The notes: a model not told the origin generated them from the letters alone. A stretch of DNA of 64,000 bases from Aphanothece hegewaldii CCALA 016 (GCF_003007785.1 NZ_PXOH01000004.1:1-64000); one strand, 5' to 3'; counted from the stretch's first letter, positions 15,969-26,576 are shown. Numbers and translations: made by a program.

Positions 15969-17642
15969 TTATTTTTTATTACAATGTTTGACAATTCCTA
16001 AAGGAGTGTCTTGTCTAAGTACTGAGTAAACTACGGGACATTGTGGGAAAAAATCAAAATAATCATAGCGTGAAATTGCTAAATAATAATCAGGATCGGG
16101 ATCCTTTCCCCAGGCAAAATAATCACGATGGATAATCGTAAAATTTTGAGAACGATCGGTGAATGCTTGTGCTGCAAAAATAGGACCAGCCACTAAAATA
16201 GTAGAATTAGGTTGAGCATTTTTATTAAGCCATTCCATCCCCTCTTTTAGACTCAATCCCCAATAATCTGTTTCTTGTTGTCGATGGGCTGCTTTTAAAC
16301 CCCCATATGCACGATTAAAATAAGTATACTCGTAAGGGTGAAGTGCTGCCATATCTAATCCAATAGAAATTATATATAGTGTTAGGAAGGTAGCCAAAAA
16401 GAGTTTAATATATTTATTAGCAATGCTTTGATAAATCCAAATTAAAGCTGTTGTTGCTAAAACTGCTATTCCTGGGATAATAAACAAAAAATGTCTAATT
16501 TCATCATACATTGTTGACTGTTTAATAATTGCGATTAAAGGTAAGGTAAAAATTTGTAAGATGACAAGAATAGCACAAGCTTTTTGAGTTGGGGTTAATT
16601 TATTATATTTGAAGATTATCCAAATTAGTCCAACTACAAAACTAATTTGGAATAAGACAGGTACAGTCATTAAAAGATAACTAGGAAGATAATACCACGG
16701 TAGCGATCGTCCTGGTATTTGTTGCCCATTAAACAAAGCTGTATTATCCCAAACACTATATTTAGAAAGAGAGAAAACCGCTTCATAAAACCATTGAACA
16801 GGTTTTGCCCAAGAAGCAGGATAAACAGATATAGTAGTAATTGCCCAAGCTAGAAAAATAACTAAGTAAAATTTACTAAATCTAATAAAAGTTAAATAAA
16901 TATCTTTTAAATTAGCTTTTACTAAAAGATGAGAAATTATCAAAAAGAATAATAAAAAAAAGCCAGCGACACGAACTCCTGTTGCTAACCCTATTGCTAT
17001 TCCATAGAGTAAAGAATAAACAGTAATTTTATTGAGACCAATTTTATAAGTTTGGGTTTCTTTTTGAAAATAGTAATTTAGTAAACGCGCCCCTAAAAAA
17101 GTTCCTAAAGTAAATAATGTGGCAAAAGGAATATCTTTCGGATTAAAGAAACTATGTCCCCAAAAACGAGGAAATAAAGCAAGGATAAAAACACCTAACC
17201 AAGCTAAATTAGAACGAGTTAAAATATAAACAAGACCCGCTACAGAAATATAAGATAATAAAGATAGTAAAAATGTAACAACGTGTTTAACTCTTGTTTT
17301 TTCTTTAAGAATATAAAAGTTTCTTTCAGCAGTAGTTCTAAAGTTTTGTTTACTGAGTGCTGAACTCGGTAACAAAGATTTTTTAATACTATATTGTATT
17401 TCATAAATTAAATTAGAAGTATAATTAAAAATAAATCCATGATGTCTAAAATGTTCAGATAAAGGATCACCATCTCTAAGATATTCAAGATTCCATTTCA
17501 CCATATCGATATTCATTTGTTCATCCCAAGTGATCCCATATTGAGATATTCCCGATAAACCAATGATGGCAACTAATAAAGTAGCCCAAAAAATTCTAAT
17601 ATAAGTTTTTCCAATATTTTTAATACTATAAATAATTTTCAT
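15969..17642 (-). CDS. GT-C-type membrane glycosyltransferase, tandem paralogue 2
   Basis: This 557-aa integral membrane protein has about ten hydrophobic helices. The first exoplasmic loop carries GITWDEQMNIDMVKWN, where the Asp-Glu pair matches the GT39/PMT-like catalytic motif. ALFPRFWGHSFFNPKD is another conserved block. GT-C enzymes use lipid-phosphate sugars as donors on the outer side of the membrane. The upstream neighbour (17647-19320) is a clear paralogue with the same blocks in order, so a tandem duplication occurred. Only 4 bp separate the two genes. Confidence 0.8.
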   Translation of the reverse strand: MKIIYSIKNIGKTYIRIFWATLLVAIIGLSGISQYGITWDEQMNIDMVKWNLEYLRDGDPLSEHFRHHGFIFNYTSNLIYEIQYSIKKSLLPSSALSKQNFRTTAERNFYILKEKTRVKHVVTFLLSLLSYISVAGLVYILTRSNLAWLGVFILALFPRFWGHSFFNPKDIPFATLFTLGTFLGARLLNYYFQKETQTYKIGLNKITVYSLLYGIAIGLATGVRVAGFFLLFFLIISHLLVKANLKDIYLTFIRFSKFYLVIFLAWAITTISVYPASWAKPVQWFYEAVFSLSKYSVWDNTALFNGQQIPGRSLPWYYLPSYLLMTVPVLFQISFVVGLIWIIFKYNKLTPTQKACAILVILQIFTLPLIAIIKQSTMYDEIRHFLFIIPGIAVLATTALIWIYQSIANKYIKLFLATFLTLYIISIGLDMAALHPYEYTYFNRAYGGLKAAHRQQETDYWGLSLKEGMEWLNKNAQPNSTILVAGPIFAAQAFTDRSQNFTIIHRDYFAWGKDPDPDYYLAISRYDYFDFFPQCPVVYSVLRQDTPLGIVKHCNKK

Positions 17643-17646
17643 TGAT

Positions 17647-19320
17647 TTATTTAAGACAATTTCTAATCGTTGTTAATGGTGTATCTTGTCTAGTTACTGA
17701 ATAAATAATTGGACATTCTGGGAAAAAACTTGAACTTTGATAATCATAGCGAGGAAGTGCCATATAATAATCTGGGTTGGGAACTTTTCCCCAAGGAAAT
17801 TCATCTCTATTCATTATCGTAAAATTCCGAGAAGGATCAGCGTAAATTTCAGCAGCTATCCAAGGTCCAGCGATTAAAATAGTAGAATTAGGTTCAGCAT
17901 TTTGATTTAACCATTCCATCGCTTCTTTAAAACTCAGTCCCCAATATTCGGTTTCTTGTTGATGATATGCTGCTTTTAAACCGCCATAGTTACGATTAAA
18001 ATAGATGAATTCATAAGGATGAAGTGAAATCATATCATATAAAATAGCAACACAATATAAACTTAATAATGTGGCCATAAATATTCGGATATATCGATTC
18101 ATTATTTTTTGATAAACCCAAATAATTGTTGTACTCGCTAAAACCGCAATTCCTGGCAAAATAAATATAAAATGCCTCATTTCATCATACATTGTTGACT
18201 GTCTAATAATCGCTAAAAACGGCAGAAAAAATATTTGCAAAATAACTAAAATAGCACAAGCACGTTGTGTTTTAGTAAACTGTCTATATTTTGATATAAT
18301 CCAAATAAGACCTACTAAAGCACTAATTTGAAACAAAACTGGAACCGTAATAGATATCCAACGAGGTAAATAATACCAAGGTAATTCTCTGCCTAATATT
18401 TGTTGTCCATTAAACAGTACATAATTATTCCAAACACTAAATTTTGAAAGTGAATTAACGGCTTTCCAAAACCAAATAATCGGGTTATGCCAAGATGCAG
18501 GATAAATGGTGATGGTTGTAATTGCCCATGTTAAGTAAATAACTAAATATAACTTACTGTAGCGAATAAGAGTTTTATAAATACTTTTAAAATCGGACTG
18601 CGCTAAAATATGAGCAATAGGTAAAAAGAATAATAAGAAAAATCCTCCAATTCTTACACCTGTAGTTAATCCAATTAAACACCCATAGAGCAACGAATAG
18701 ATCGTAACTTTATTAAAACCAAGTCTTATAGCTTCTTTTTCTTCTGTTTTAAAATAGGTATTAAGTACAAATGTGCCAGCACAAGTAGCCGCAATAAAAA
18801 GAGTAGCAAAAGGAAGATCTTTCGGATTAAAAAAACTATGACCCCAAAATCTAGGAAATAAAGCGAGAATAATTACACCGAACCAAGCAGAATTAATATC
18901 TGCTAAAATAGAAACAATTCCAGCTACAGAAAAATAAGCCAAAAGAGAAAAAGCAAAGGTAACAATATGTTTTATTGCAGTTTTTTGTCTAATTGAGGTT
19001 AACCATTTTTGCCAATTAGTTTGTTGTTTTTCTTTAGTAATATTCTCCGTAGCAAGTTTTTGTTTAATATCATCTTGCGCTTGATATACAACATCGGAAA
19101 AATAATTAAAAATAAATCCATGATAGCGTCCATGTTCAGAAATGGGCTTACCTTTTTTGATAAAGTCAAGATTCCATTGCACCATGTCTAGTTCCATTGG
19201 TTCATCCCAAGTAATCCCATAATGAGGGACTACTGAAAAACCGATCGCAGCTACCAGAGCAATTGCCAATAATATTTTTAGATAAGCTTTACTAATATTT
19301 TGGTTGACTCGCGCTTTCAT
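17647..19320 (-). CDS. GT-C-type membrane glycosyltransferase, tandem paralogue 1
   Basis: This polytopic membrane protein is homologous throughout to the next gene, including GITWDEPMELDMVQWN, the HGFIFNYFSD block, ALFPRFWGHSFFNPKD and ALPRYDYQSSSFFPECP near the end. I choose the ATG at 19320 (MKARVNQNISKAYL, 557 aa) because it aligns with the paralogue's start. The longer frame to 19419 adds 33 poorly conserved residues across the promoter region. It is the first gene of the operon and divergent from the plus-strand cluster. It is presumed to transfer a sugar from a polyprenyl-phosphate donor to an extracytoplasmic acceptor. Confidence 0.8.
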   Translation of the reverse strand: MKARVNQNISKAYLKILLAIALVAAIGFSVVPHYGITWDEPMELDMVQWNLDFIKKGKPISEHGRYHGFIFNYFSDVVYQAQDDIKQKLATENITKEKQQTNWQKWLTSIRQKTAIKHIVTFAFSLLAYFSVAGIVSILADINSAWFGVIILALFPRFWGHSFFNPKDLPFATLFIAATCAGTFVLNTYFKTEEKEAIRLGFNKVTIYSLLYGCLIGLTTGVRIGGFFLLFFLPIAHILAQSDFKSIYKTLIRYSKLYLVIYLTWAITTITIYPASWHNPIIWFWKAVNSLSKFSVWNNYVLFNGQQILGRELPWYYLPRWISITVPVLFQISALVGLIWIISKYRQFTKTQRACAILVILQIFFLPFLAIIRQSTMYDEMRHFIFILPGIAVLASTTIIWVYQKIMNRYIRIFMATLLSLYCVAILYDMISLHPYEFIYFNRNYGGLKAAYHQQETEYWGLSFKEAMEWLNQNAEPNSTILIAGPWIAAEIYADPSRNFTIMNRDEFPWGKVPNPDYYMALPRYDYQSSSFFPECPIIYSVTRQDTPLTTIRNCLK

Positions 19321-19497
19321 GAGGTTTTTAATGCGTTTAACAAATCTCAACAAAATAGTATACTTAAGCTTTGTCGCAGAATCAATCGGAATGAAACTTA
19401 TTGACTCGACCAGACTCATCTAATTGAGAAAATGTTCCAATCCTAGCGATTGGGGTCAAAACGTGATATAAGCCTAAATAACCTAACTTTTACTTTT

Positions 19498-21099
19498 ATG
19501 CAATTTCCTAGAATTAAAAATATTTCCCCTTTTCTCTTGTGGGGAATTGGTTACTTTGTTCTTGTGGGTTTGATTTCTGTTCATCTTGGACAAGATGTAT
19601 CTTGGGACTTACGCAACTATCATTTTTATAACCCCTATATGTTACTCACAGGACGCTTTAAATATGATATTCTACCTGCACAAATTCAAACTTTCTTTAA
19701 TCCTTTGATGGATGTTCCATTCTTTATTTCTATCTATTATTTAAAAATTCCTCCGATTATTTTTGGATTTTTCTGGGGTGGTTTACATGGTCTTAATCTT
19801 TTGCTGATTCATCAAATTGTTTATCATTCCATGCTTAATGTCAAAAACCTAACTCGGCATTTATTGAGTTGTTTTGCTGCCTTAACTGGTATATGGGGTG
19901 CGGCTTTTTATTCAGAAATTGGCACAGTAATAGGTGATAGTACAAGCAGTTTATTTGTTTTAACTTCTTTGTTAATCATAGTTTATCATTTAGCTAATTT
20001 TGGCAAAATAACCCTAAAAAATCTAATGATAGCTGGTTTGATTATGGGGTTAGGAGTAGGATTAAAATTAACGGTTGCACTATATGGAATTGCTTTAATT
20101 ATATCTATTAATTTTATTCGCAATGATAAGACAGAAAAGTTATTAAATTTATGCTCTTTGATGAGTTCTATGTTTGCTGGTTTTCTCATCACTGCTGGTT
20201 ATTGGATGATTCTGATGTGGATAAATTTTTCAAGTCCACTTTTTCCGTTTTTTAATAAAATATTTAAGTCTCCTTATATTTCTACAGAATTTAATTTAAA
20301 AGATGCTAGATTCTTGCCTCGTGATATTTGGCAAACTCTTTTTTATCCTTTTTATTTTACAAAAAAACAAACTTTAGTCGCTGAGTTAGAATTCCAAGAT
20401 TCTCGTTTAGCAATTGCTTATATTTTTATAATTGCATTTATAATATTTTTATTGATTAAATTTATTCAAAAAATTAATCGAACTTCATATAATATTATCA
20501 ATCCGTCGGTTCTTTTCCTGCTTGTTCCTTTTTATGTAATTTCTTATTTAATTTGGCTAAAAATGTTTTCAATTTACCGTTACTTACTTGTGTTGGAACT
20601 ACTAACACCAGTTTTAGTAATTCTAATTCTTGGCTATATTTGTCCGTCTAGAAAAGTATTATTATTTTTATCAGCTATCCTATTTACAACTATGATTACA
20701 ACTGCTAAACCTTTAGATTGGTGGCGAATTCCTTGGAAATCAAGCTATTTTGGTATTGAAACTAAAGCTTTAAAAAAGTATGAAAATAAAGTGATTGTGA
20801 TGTGGGAAGGAAGTGAAGCAAGTGCTTTTGTCGTTCCCTATTTTCCCCCATCTACACGATTTGTTAGAATTTCGGGAAATTCAGGATTAGAAAAAGGTAC
20901 ACTAATGCAAAAAAAGGCAGAAAAAATTATTAAAAATACTCCTGAAAATCAACTTTATGTTTTAGATATTAGCCCTGATAAAATCAATCCTGAAGAGATG
21001 CAAAGTCAACAAAAGTATCAACTATTAGCATCACAAAATTGTCATAAATTATCTAATAATGTCGCTAACTATACAATTTGTCCTTTGCAAAAGTTATAA
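19498..21099 (+). CDS. polytopic membrane glycosyltransferase, GT87-like
   Basis: This is a roughly 533-aa hydrophobic protein with about ten membrane helices. The ATG at 19498 (MQFPRIKNISPFLL) directly precedes helix 1; the in-frame TTG at 19450 is less likely. The first loop has GQDVSWDLRNYHFYNPYMLL and PAQIQTFFNPLMDVPFF, a block I associate with GT87/DUF2029-type mannosyltransferases. It is the first gene of the plus-strand glycan operon and is followed after 2 bp by a GT2. Confidence 0.72.
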   Translation: MQFPRIKNISPFLLWGIGYFVLVGLISVHLGQDVSWDLRNYHFYNPYMLLTGRFKYDILPAQIQTFFNPLMDVPFFISIYYLKIPPIIFGFFWGGLHGLNLLLIHQIVYHSMLNVKNLTRHLLSCFAALTGIWGAAFYSEIGTVIGDSTSSLFVLTSLLIIVYHLANFGKITLKNLMIAGLIMGLGVGLKLTVALYGIALIISINFIRNDKTEKLLNLCSLMSSMFAGFLITAGYWMILMWINFSSPLFPFFNKIFKSPYISTEFNLKDARFLPRDIWQTLFYPFYFTKKQTLVAELEFQDSRLAIAYIFIIAFIIFLLIKFIQKINRTSYNIINPSVLFLLVPFYVISYLIWLKMFSIYRYLLVLELLTPVLVILILGYICPSRKVLLFLSAILFTTMITTAKPLDWWRIPWKSSYFGIETKALKKYENKVIVMWEGSEASAFVVPYFPPSTRFVRISGNSGLEKGTLMQKKAEKIIKNTPENQLYVLDISPDKINPEEMQSQQKYQLLASQNCHKLSNNVANYTICPLQKL

Positions 21100-21101
21100 T
21101 T

Positions 21102-21983
21102 ATGGATTTAGTAAATCAATCTTTATATATTTTAATTGTCAATTATAATTCTAGTGGTTTAGTTTCTCGTTTAGTTGATTCAATTTTAGCTAACGAAAAT
21201 CTACCCAAACAAATCATTATTGTTAATAATTCGCCCGAAGATAGAGAACTCGAAAAACTTGCCAGTCAGAAAATTATTATTTTACAATCTACCCTAAATT
21301 TGGGTTTTGGGAAAGCTTGTAATTTAGGATTAAATATGATTTATCATAATGAACCAAATAGTATTGTTTGGTTACTTAATCCCGATACATATTTACCATT
21401 AAATTCAATCAAAAAAGCTGAAGAATTTTTGATTCAATATCCAGAAATATCAATACTTGGTACAGAAGTTTACGAACCTGATGGTAATTTATGGTTTGGT
21501 TGGGGAAGTTTTACGAAAAAAGATGGTACTATTATTTCAGAAAAAGAATCTTTAGTTTATAACAATAATTCATATTTAAAGGTTGATTGGGTGACTGGAT
21601 GTAGTTTAATAATTAACTTAAAAAAGTTTACAGAAATGCCTTATTTTGATCCAGATTATTTTCTTTATTATGAAGATGTCGATTTTTGCGATCGCTATGC
21701 AAATCAAGGTCATTTAGTCGTAATTACTAATCAGATTAAAGTAATTCACGAACCCTCATCTATTACTCTCCGCTACGGTTATCTTCAATTAATCCATAAT
21801 ATTTATAGTTATTTATTAATTCTCGAAAAACAAACTAATTCACTGATTTTATTAACTAGATTAATTCGGATGATTATTACTTCTATTATAATTTTGCCTT
21901 TTAATCCAAAATTTTCTCTAAGTAAACTACAAGGTATTTGGATGTATCTTAAAAAAAATCAATATGTTAAAAATATTAATTGA
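21102..21983 (+). CDS. GT2 family glycosyltransferase (rhamnosyltransferase-like)
   Basis: This is a 293-aa soluble or peripheral GT-A enzyme. It has ILIVNYNSSGLVSRLV at the start, NLGFGKACNLGL, the DxD-type VWLLNPDTYLP, WVTGCSLII and YFLYYEDVDFCDR (the catalytic-side acid pair). This motif set is common in cell-surface polysaccharide and O-antigen rhamnosyl- or fucosyltransferases. The ATG at 21102 is chosen over an upstream TTG. It overlaps the next gene by 20 bp, so translation is coupled. Confidence 0.87.
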   Translation: MDLVNQSLYILIVNYNSSGLVSRLVDSILANENLPKQIIIVNNSPEDRELEKLASQKIIILQSTLNLGFGKACNLGLNMIYHNEPNSIVWLLNPDTYLPLNSIKKAEEFLIQYPEISILGTEVYEPDGNLWFGWGSFTKKDGTIISEKESLVYNNNSYLKVDWVTGCSLIINLKKFTEMPYFDPDYFLYYEDVDFCDRYANQGHLVVITNQIKVIHEPSSITLRYGYLQLIHNIYSYLLILEKQTNSLILLTRLIRMIITSIIILPFNPKFSLSKLQGIWMYLKKNQYVKNIN

Positions 21984-23094
21984 TGCAACAGCATTAAGAG
22001 ATAAACCTAGTGGTATTGGTTTATACATTTATCATTTAATTGAGGAATTATCAAAAATTCAGACTCAAAATAACTTTGAATTACAAATTGTCTATCAACC
22101 TTCTATCAAAAATTGGTTAAAGGTAAATTTATACCCATTTCAACCCTTACAAAAATACTCAAATCTTTACTGTTTACCTATTCCTGTGAGTCTATCTCAC
22201 CTAATAGCAAATCATTCTAGTTTTATTTGTTCATATTTTGATCAATATCTTGATTCACCTAATTTAATACATGGTACAGATCATGTCGTATATCCTTGTC
22301 GTCATGCTTTAAAAGTAATGACTATTCATGATCTAACTTTTATTAAATATCCTAATTTTGTAAATTCACGAGTAAAAACATATACTCAGCGAGTCAAACA
22401 ATGCTTAAAATGGACAGATTTAGTTCTCACTGTTTCCCAGAGTACCAAACTAGATATTATTCAATATCTTGGAGTAAAAGAAGAAAAAATATATGTTACA
22501 CCCTTAGCAAGTCGTTATACTAAAGTTCCTCAGATTTCTCGTTCCATAGAACATCTAAAACCTTACATTCTTTTTGTTAGTACAATAGAACCTAGAAAAA
22601 ATGTTACTAACTTAATCGTTGCTTTTAATTATCTTAAACAAACTCATAAAATAGAACACAAATTAGTACTCATTGGACAAAAAGGATGGGAATATACATC
22701 TATTTTTGCTGCAATTGAAAATTCATTCTACCAAAAAGATATTCACCATTTGGACTATTTATCAGATGATGAAGTTGCTTATTTCTATTCTCAAGCAGAT
22801 GTTTTCGTATATCCTTCTATCTACGAGGGTTTTGGTTTACCTGTCTTAGAAGCGATGACTTTAGGTACACCTGTAATTACCTCAAATACATCTTCTTTAC
22901 CAGAAATAGCGGGTGATGCAGCTATAAAAATCGATCCTGAAAATCTCATTCAAATTGCTGAGGCTATCTTAGAAGTTATCTCTAGTTCCCAACTTCGTCA
23001 AAGTCTAATTACAAAAGGAAAAGAAAGGGTAAAGTTATTTTCTTGGGAAAAAACGGCAAAACAAACGTTAAATGCTTATAAATCTATTTTATAA
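21964..23094 (+). CDS. GT4 family glycosyltransferase
   Basis: This is a 376-aa GT-B fold retaining glycosyltransferase of the mannosyltransferase type. The N-lobe begins ILIDATALRDKPSGIGLYIY with the acceptor-side SGIG loop. The C-lobe has FVSTIEPRKNVTNLI, the donor-site YPSIYEGFGLPVLEAMTLGT (E-x7-E) and TSNTSSLPEIAGDAAI. The neighbour downstream (23098) has the same architecture, suggesting sequential additions of sugars to one repeat unit. The donor is unknown, probably GDP-mannose. Confidence 0.9.
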   Translation: MLKILIDATALRDKPSGIGLYIYHLIEELSKIQTQNNFELQIVYQPSIKNWLKVNLYPFQPLQKYSNLYCLPIPVSLSHLIANHSSFICSYFDQYLDSPNLIHGTDHVVYPCRHALKVMTIHDLTFIKYPNFVNSRVKTYTQRVKQCLKWTDLVLTVSQSTKLDIIQYLGVKEEKIYVTPLASRYTKVPQISRSIEHLKPYILFVSTIEPRKNVTNLIVAFNYLKQTHKIEHKLVLIGQKGWEYTSIFAAIENSFYQKDIHHLDYLSDDEVAYFYSQADVFVYPSIYEGFGLPVLEAMTLGTPVITSNTSSLPEIAGDAAIKIDPENLIQIAEAILEVISSSQLRQSLITKGKERVKLFSWEKTAKQTLNAYKSIL

Positions 23095-23097
23095 ATT

Positions 23098-24180
23098 ATG
23101 ACAGAACATCCTTTTTTAATTAATTTATCCTATCTTTTCTCTCAACCTACAGGTTTAGCGACTTATGCAAATAATCTTTATCCTTATCTAAAGTCTCTTG
23201 ATCCGACTTTATTAATATCTCAATCTGTACCTGATTTTAATTGCTATCCTGTACCTTCTGATATGACTCCAGCGCAAGGAACAAAAGGAAATATCAAGCG
23301 TTTACTTTGGACTCAGTTTCAACTCGCTAAAATCTATCAAACCACTCAAGCATCTTTACTCTTTTCACCAATTCCCGAAGCACCAATTTATACAGCTTGT
23401 CGTTATATTATCACGGTACATGATCTAATTCCTTTGCGTTTTCCTCAGCGCAAGTCTTTATTAACTTTGTATTTTAAATTCTCTTTTCCTCGTCTTTTAG
23501 CACAAGCAGAACACATTTTATGTAATTCTCAAGCGACAGCAGATGATCTAAAAAACTATTTTGGAATTTCGGCCTCTAAAATGACACCGACACTACTCGC
23601 TTATGATCAGAATCATTTTTATCCCTATCCTAATTCTGATCATTCTATTCCCTATTTCTTGTATATTGGTCGTCCTGATCCTCACAAAAATCTGTATCGT
23701 TTAATTACTGCTTTTGCGAATTTACCTAACTATCAAACTTATCAACTTTGGATCGCGGGTAAATCTGATCCACGTTATACACCGATTTTAAAACAACAAG
23801 TTAGCGAATTAGGCATCACTGAACAAGTCAAGTTTTTAGATTATGTGTCTTACGATGCGTTACCCAAGTTACTAAATAATGCGTTGGCGCTGGTTTTCCC
23901 GTCTTTGTGGGAAGGGTTCGGACTCCCTGTACTTGAAGCGATGGCCTGCGGTACACCCGTTATTACGTCAAATCTTTCCTCTTTAAGCGAAGTTTCTGGG
24001 AATGCAGCGTTACTCATTAATCCTTATCAGACTACGGAAATTACGGACGCGATGAATCAAATTGCTACAGATGAAAAAGTTCGATCGCAACTCCAAACTT
24101 TCGGTTTACAACGTGCTAAACAATTTAGTTGGTCAAAAACCGCGCAAGAAACTATAGAAGTTCTCAGCCGATATTTGTAA
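23098..24180 (+). CDS. GT4 family glycosyltransferase
   Basis: This is a 360-aa GT-B glycosyltransferase, the last of the plus-strand glycan operon, starting 3 bp after the previous stop. It shows PTGLATYANNLYPYL in the N-lobe, YIGRPDPHKNLYRLI, then FPSLWEGFGLPVLEAMACGT (E-x7-E) and TSNLSSLSEVSGNAAL. It is a distant homologue of the preceding GT4. The operon ends with a good hairpin at 24184-24213. Confidence 0.9.
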   Translation: MTEHPFLINLSYLFSQPTGLATYANNLYPYLKSLDPTLLISQSVPDFNCYPVPSDMTPAQGTKGNIKRLLWTQFQLAKIYQTTQASLLFSPIPEAPIYTACRYIITVHDLIPLRFPQRKSLLTLYFKFSFPRLLAQAEHILCNSQATADDLKNYFGISASKMTPTLLAYDQNHFYPYPNSDHSIPYFLYIGRPDPHKNLYRLITAFANLPNYQTYQLWIAGKSDPRYTPILKQQVSELGITEQVKFLDYVSYDALPKLLNNALALVFPSLWEGFGLPVLEAMACGTPVITSNLSSLSEVSGNAALLINPYQTTEITDAMNQIATDEKVRSQLQTFGLQRAKQFSWSKTAQETIEVLSRYL

Positions 24181-24183
24181 AAA

Positions 24184-24213
24184 ATAAGGTGGAACATAAT
24201 TTGCCCACCTTAT
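24184..24213. terminator. bidirectional hairpin terminator
   Basis: A perfect 9-bp stem (ATAAGGTGG / CCACCTTAT) encloses a 12-nt loop between two convergent genes. It has A-rich sequence on the left, so it reads as a U-tailed terminator for the minus-strand peroxiredoxin gene, and it ends the plus-strand glycan operon as well. Confidence 0.7.
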
Positions 24214-24223
24214 CTGTAACATC

Positions 24224-24820
24224 CTATACCGAAGCGAAATAAACTTTCGACTTCACTGGGTCAGGTGTCATGGTTTTGTCACCTTCTTGCCAACCCGCCG
24301 GACAAACTTCATCGGGGTGAGATTGGACGTATTGCAATGCTTTAAGTGTCCGTAGAGTTTCATCTACACTACGACCAAAGGATAAGTTATTGATGGTAGC
24401 GTGTTGGATAACTCCTTCTTTGTCGATGATAAAGAGTCCGCGTAAAGCAACACCCGCATCTGGATCTAAGACATTATAAGCGGTACTAATTTCTTTTTTG
24501 AGATCTGATACTAGAGGATAAGTGATATCACCGATCCCACCATTCTTACGATCGGTTTGTATCCAAGCAAGATGAGAAAATTCACTATCTACAGAAACCC
24601 CTAAAACTTCTGTATTTAGTTTGGTAAACTCTTCATAGCGATCGCTAAATGCAATAATCTCTGTGGGGCAGACAAAGGTAAAATCTAGGGGATAAAAGAA
24701 TAAAACGACATATTTGCCACGATAGTCAGTTAATTTTGTGGTTTTGAATTCCTGATCGACTACTGCTGTTGCGGTAAAATCAGGGGCAAGCTGACCCACT
24801 CGTAAGCATCCTTCACTCAT
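24224..24820 (-). CDS. typical 2-Cys peroxiredoxin
   Basis: This thiol peroxidase (AhpC/Prx1 subfamily) reduces H2O2 and organic peroxides using thioredoxin. Starting at the ATG at 24820 gives 198 aa, matching chloroplast and cyanobacterial 2-Cys Prx length ([20 protein letters not shown]). The longer frame to 24943 adds a low-quality N-terminus crossing a palindromic repeat. The peroxidatic cysteine is in [14 protein letters not shown] and the resolving cysteine in EVCPAGW. A YF-type C-terminus is present ([10 protein letters not shown]), as in overoxidation-sensitive forms. Confidence 0.95.
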   Translation of the reverse strand: MSEGCLRVGQLAPDFTATAVVDQEFKTTKLTDYRGKYVVLFFYPLDFTFVCPTEIIAFSDRYEEFTKLNTEVLGVSVDSEFSHLAWIQTDRKNGGIGDITYPLVSDLKKEISTAYNVLDPDAGVALRGLFIIDKEGVIQHATINNLSFGRSVDETLRTLKALQYVQSHPDEVCPAGWQEGDKTMTPDPVKSKVYFASV

Positions 24821-24912
24821 TGCTGCAACTCTCCTTGTTGATCGAGCAGAAGTATAATTTTTAAGTTCTGTTACAACTATATCATACTCATAACGATTTT
24901 GAGTAGCTAACT

Positions 24913-24936
24913 GTAGAGACGATCTATGGCGCGTCT
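24913..24936. repeat. imperfect GTAGAGACG...CGTCT palindrome (family B)
   Basis: GTAGAGAC-GATCTATGGC-GCGTCT is a worn member of the palindrome family best preserved at 53980-54003. It lies between the site-2 protease stop and the peroxiredoxin start. Confidence 0.5.
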
Positions 24937-24945
24937 GGCACAAGG

Positions 24946-26454
24946 TTAAATATTTAATAATCCAGCGATTACCCCAGGCAGAGGCAGTAAAATAAACAAT
25001 AATAAAGCAAGAGACACCAAACCGATAAAATCCCGTTTATTATCGAGTTCTGTAACGTCATTCAAGGCGGGTTGAGCATTCACTGGCATCAATAATAAAA
25101 GAATTGCCCAAAGCAAGAAATCGGGTTGAATAACAGCCAAAACAAGCATTAGAATACGAGTCAACTGGCCAACCATCAGCGCGGTTTTTTGCCCAAACAT
25201 TGCATGAATCATATTACCGCCATCGAGTTGACCGACAGGCATAAGGTTTAAAGCAGTTACAATTAATCCAACATAGCCAGCCACAGCAAGCGGGTGTAAA
25301 TGTATCGCCAGACCAGATTCTAAGCTACTTCCCATCGCAAATTTGGCAATAAGGGCTAAAAGGAAGGAAAATCGCGGATTTAATGATTCAAAATTCAGTA
25401 GACTGGAAACTTTTGGATCAATAGGAACCGTATCAGATAAAGTTAATCCCCAAAATAGTAGCGGAATCGTTACAAGAACACCACCCCAAGGACCAGAAAT
25501 CGCCACATCAAAGAGGGCTTTACGATGAGGAACTGGAGAACGCAGACTAATAAAAGCCCCAAAAGTCCCTAAGAAAAAAGGAATCGGAATAAAATAAGGT
25601 AAAGTAGCGCGAATATTGTAACGAACCGTAGTGAGATAATGACTCAGTTCGTGTATCCCTAAAACTGTAATAATACCAAGACTGTAGGGAAGACCTCGTA
25701 TAAGTAAGCTAGAATTAGCCTGTAATTGTTCAGCCGTTACGCCACTTAATTCGCTTCCGATGACTGTGGTGGTAAATAGAGTAATTAGGAGTAAACCTAA
25801 CGCTAAGAACGGACGTGTTAACTTTTCTTTCTCTAAATCTTGATTTTCGTTTTTTGCCCAAGGATTAGAGACTAGGGCGAAAAAGGGTTGACCTTGTAAA
25901 CTTTCTTGAAAGAGAACTAAAAAGCGATCGCCAAATTCTTTTTCAACATTTCCCTTAACTGTATTGTAAGCATCTTCAGGAACAGCGCGTAATTTTCCCC
26001 GACAGAGAATCGCTTGAGGACGATAATCAATATGTTGTAGATAATAAACACCCCAAGGAAAACAATCTCGTAAAACCTTTTCTTCTGTGGCTGTAATGGG
26101 ACGAATATTAGAATCAGATTCAGATAATGGATTCGCTTCAGGATTCAAATTAATGTTATTGTCAGATAGAGTCGCTTGTAGTGGAACTTGTTGACTTTTC
26201 TCGTTTTGGGGTCGTCCGACTTGAATTAACCACCAATACAAGAGAGGACATAAGACAAATGGCCCAATTAACAGAAGTGGCGGAATAGGTTTATCCTCGC
26301 CATAGACAAGCCACCAGACACTCCAAATAATCGCTGGTGCCATCATCACTAACCAAATCAACCCAAGGGGTGTTTTAGTCATGTTGGCGACACTACGCTT
26401 CAGAATAATGTATGTGAAGATTCCTAATACGGCTAGGAGTAACCAAATTTCCAT
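24946..26454 (-). CDS. site-2 protease family (M50) membrane metalloprotease, EGY-like
   Basis: This is a 502-aa intramembrane zinc protease. Two N-terminal membrane helices (1-80) and a soluble linker (about 90-205) precede a C-terminal M50 domain with the zinc motif HELSH (268-272) and the second motif [16 protein letters not shown], where the Asp completes the zinc site. The layout matches the cyanobacterial relatives of the plant plastid EGY1/EGY2 proteins. The substrate is unknown; anti-sigma factors or membrane-protein turnover are usual for the class. It ends about 125 bp upstream of the peroxiredoxin start on the same strand. Confidence 0.9.
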   Translation of the reverse strand: MEIWLLLAVLGIFTYIILKRSVANMTKTPLGLIWLVMMAPAIIWSVWWLVYGEDKPIPPLLLIGPFVLCPLLYWWLIQVGRPQNEKSQQVPLQATLSDNNINLNPEANPLSESDSNIRPITATEEKVLRDCFPWGVYYLQHIDYRPQAILCRGKLRAVPEDAYNTVKGNVEKEFGDRFLVLFQESLQGQPFFALVSNPWAKNENQDLEKEKLTRPFLALGLLLITLFTTTVIGSELSGVTAEQLQANSSLLIRGLPYSLGIITVLGIHELSHYLTTVRYNIRATLPYFIPIPFFLGTFGAFISLRSPVPHRKALFDVAISGPWGGVLVTIPLLFWGLTLSDTVPIDPKVSSLLNFESLNPRFSFLLALIAKFAMGSSLESGLAIHLHPLAVAGYVGLIVTALNLMPVGQLDGGNMIHAMFGQKTALMVGQLTRILMLVLAVIQPDFLLWAILLLLMPVNAQPALNDVTELDNKRDFIGLVSLALLLFILLPLPGVIAGLLNI

Positions 26455-26576
26455 AACTAAAGCCTAATTTCCATCAAAATGTTTTTAAATAAAAAAATGT
26501 TTAACAATATTGCTACCTTTAAGCATAAATTCTTCACTCTCCCCTATAATTTCTGACTTTGATTTAATTACCCCTT

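Noticed and set aside
24821-24943. N-terminal extension of the peroxiredoxin
   Set aside because: The family starts at the later ATG, and the extension crosses an intergenic palindromic repeat.
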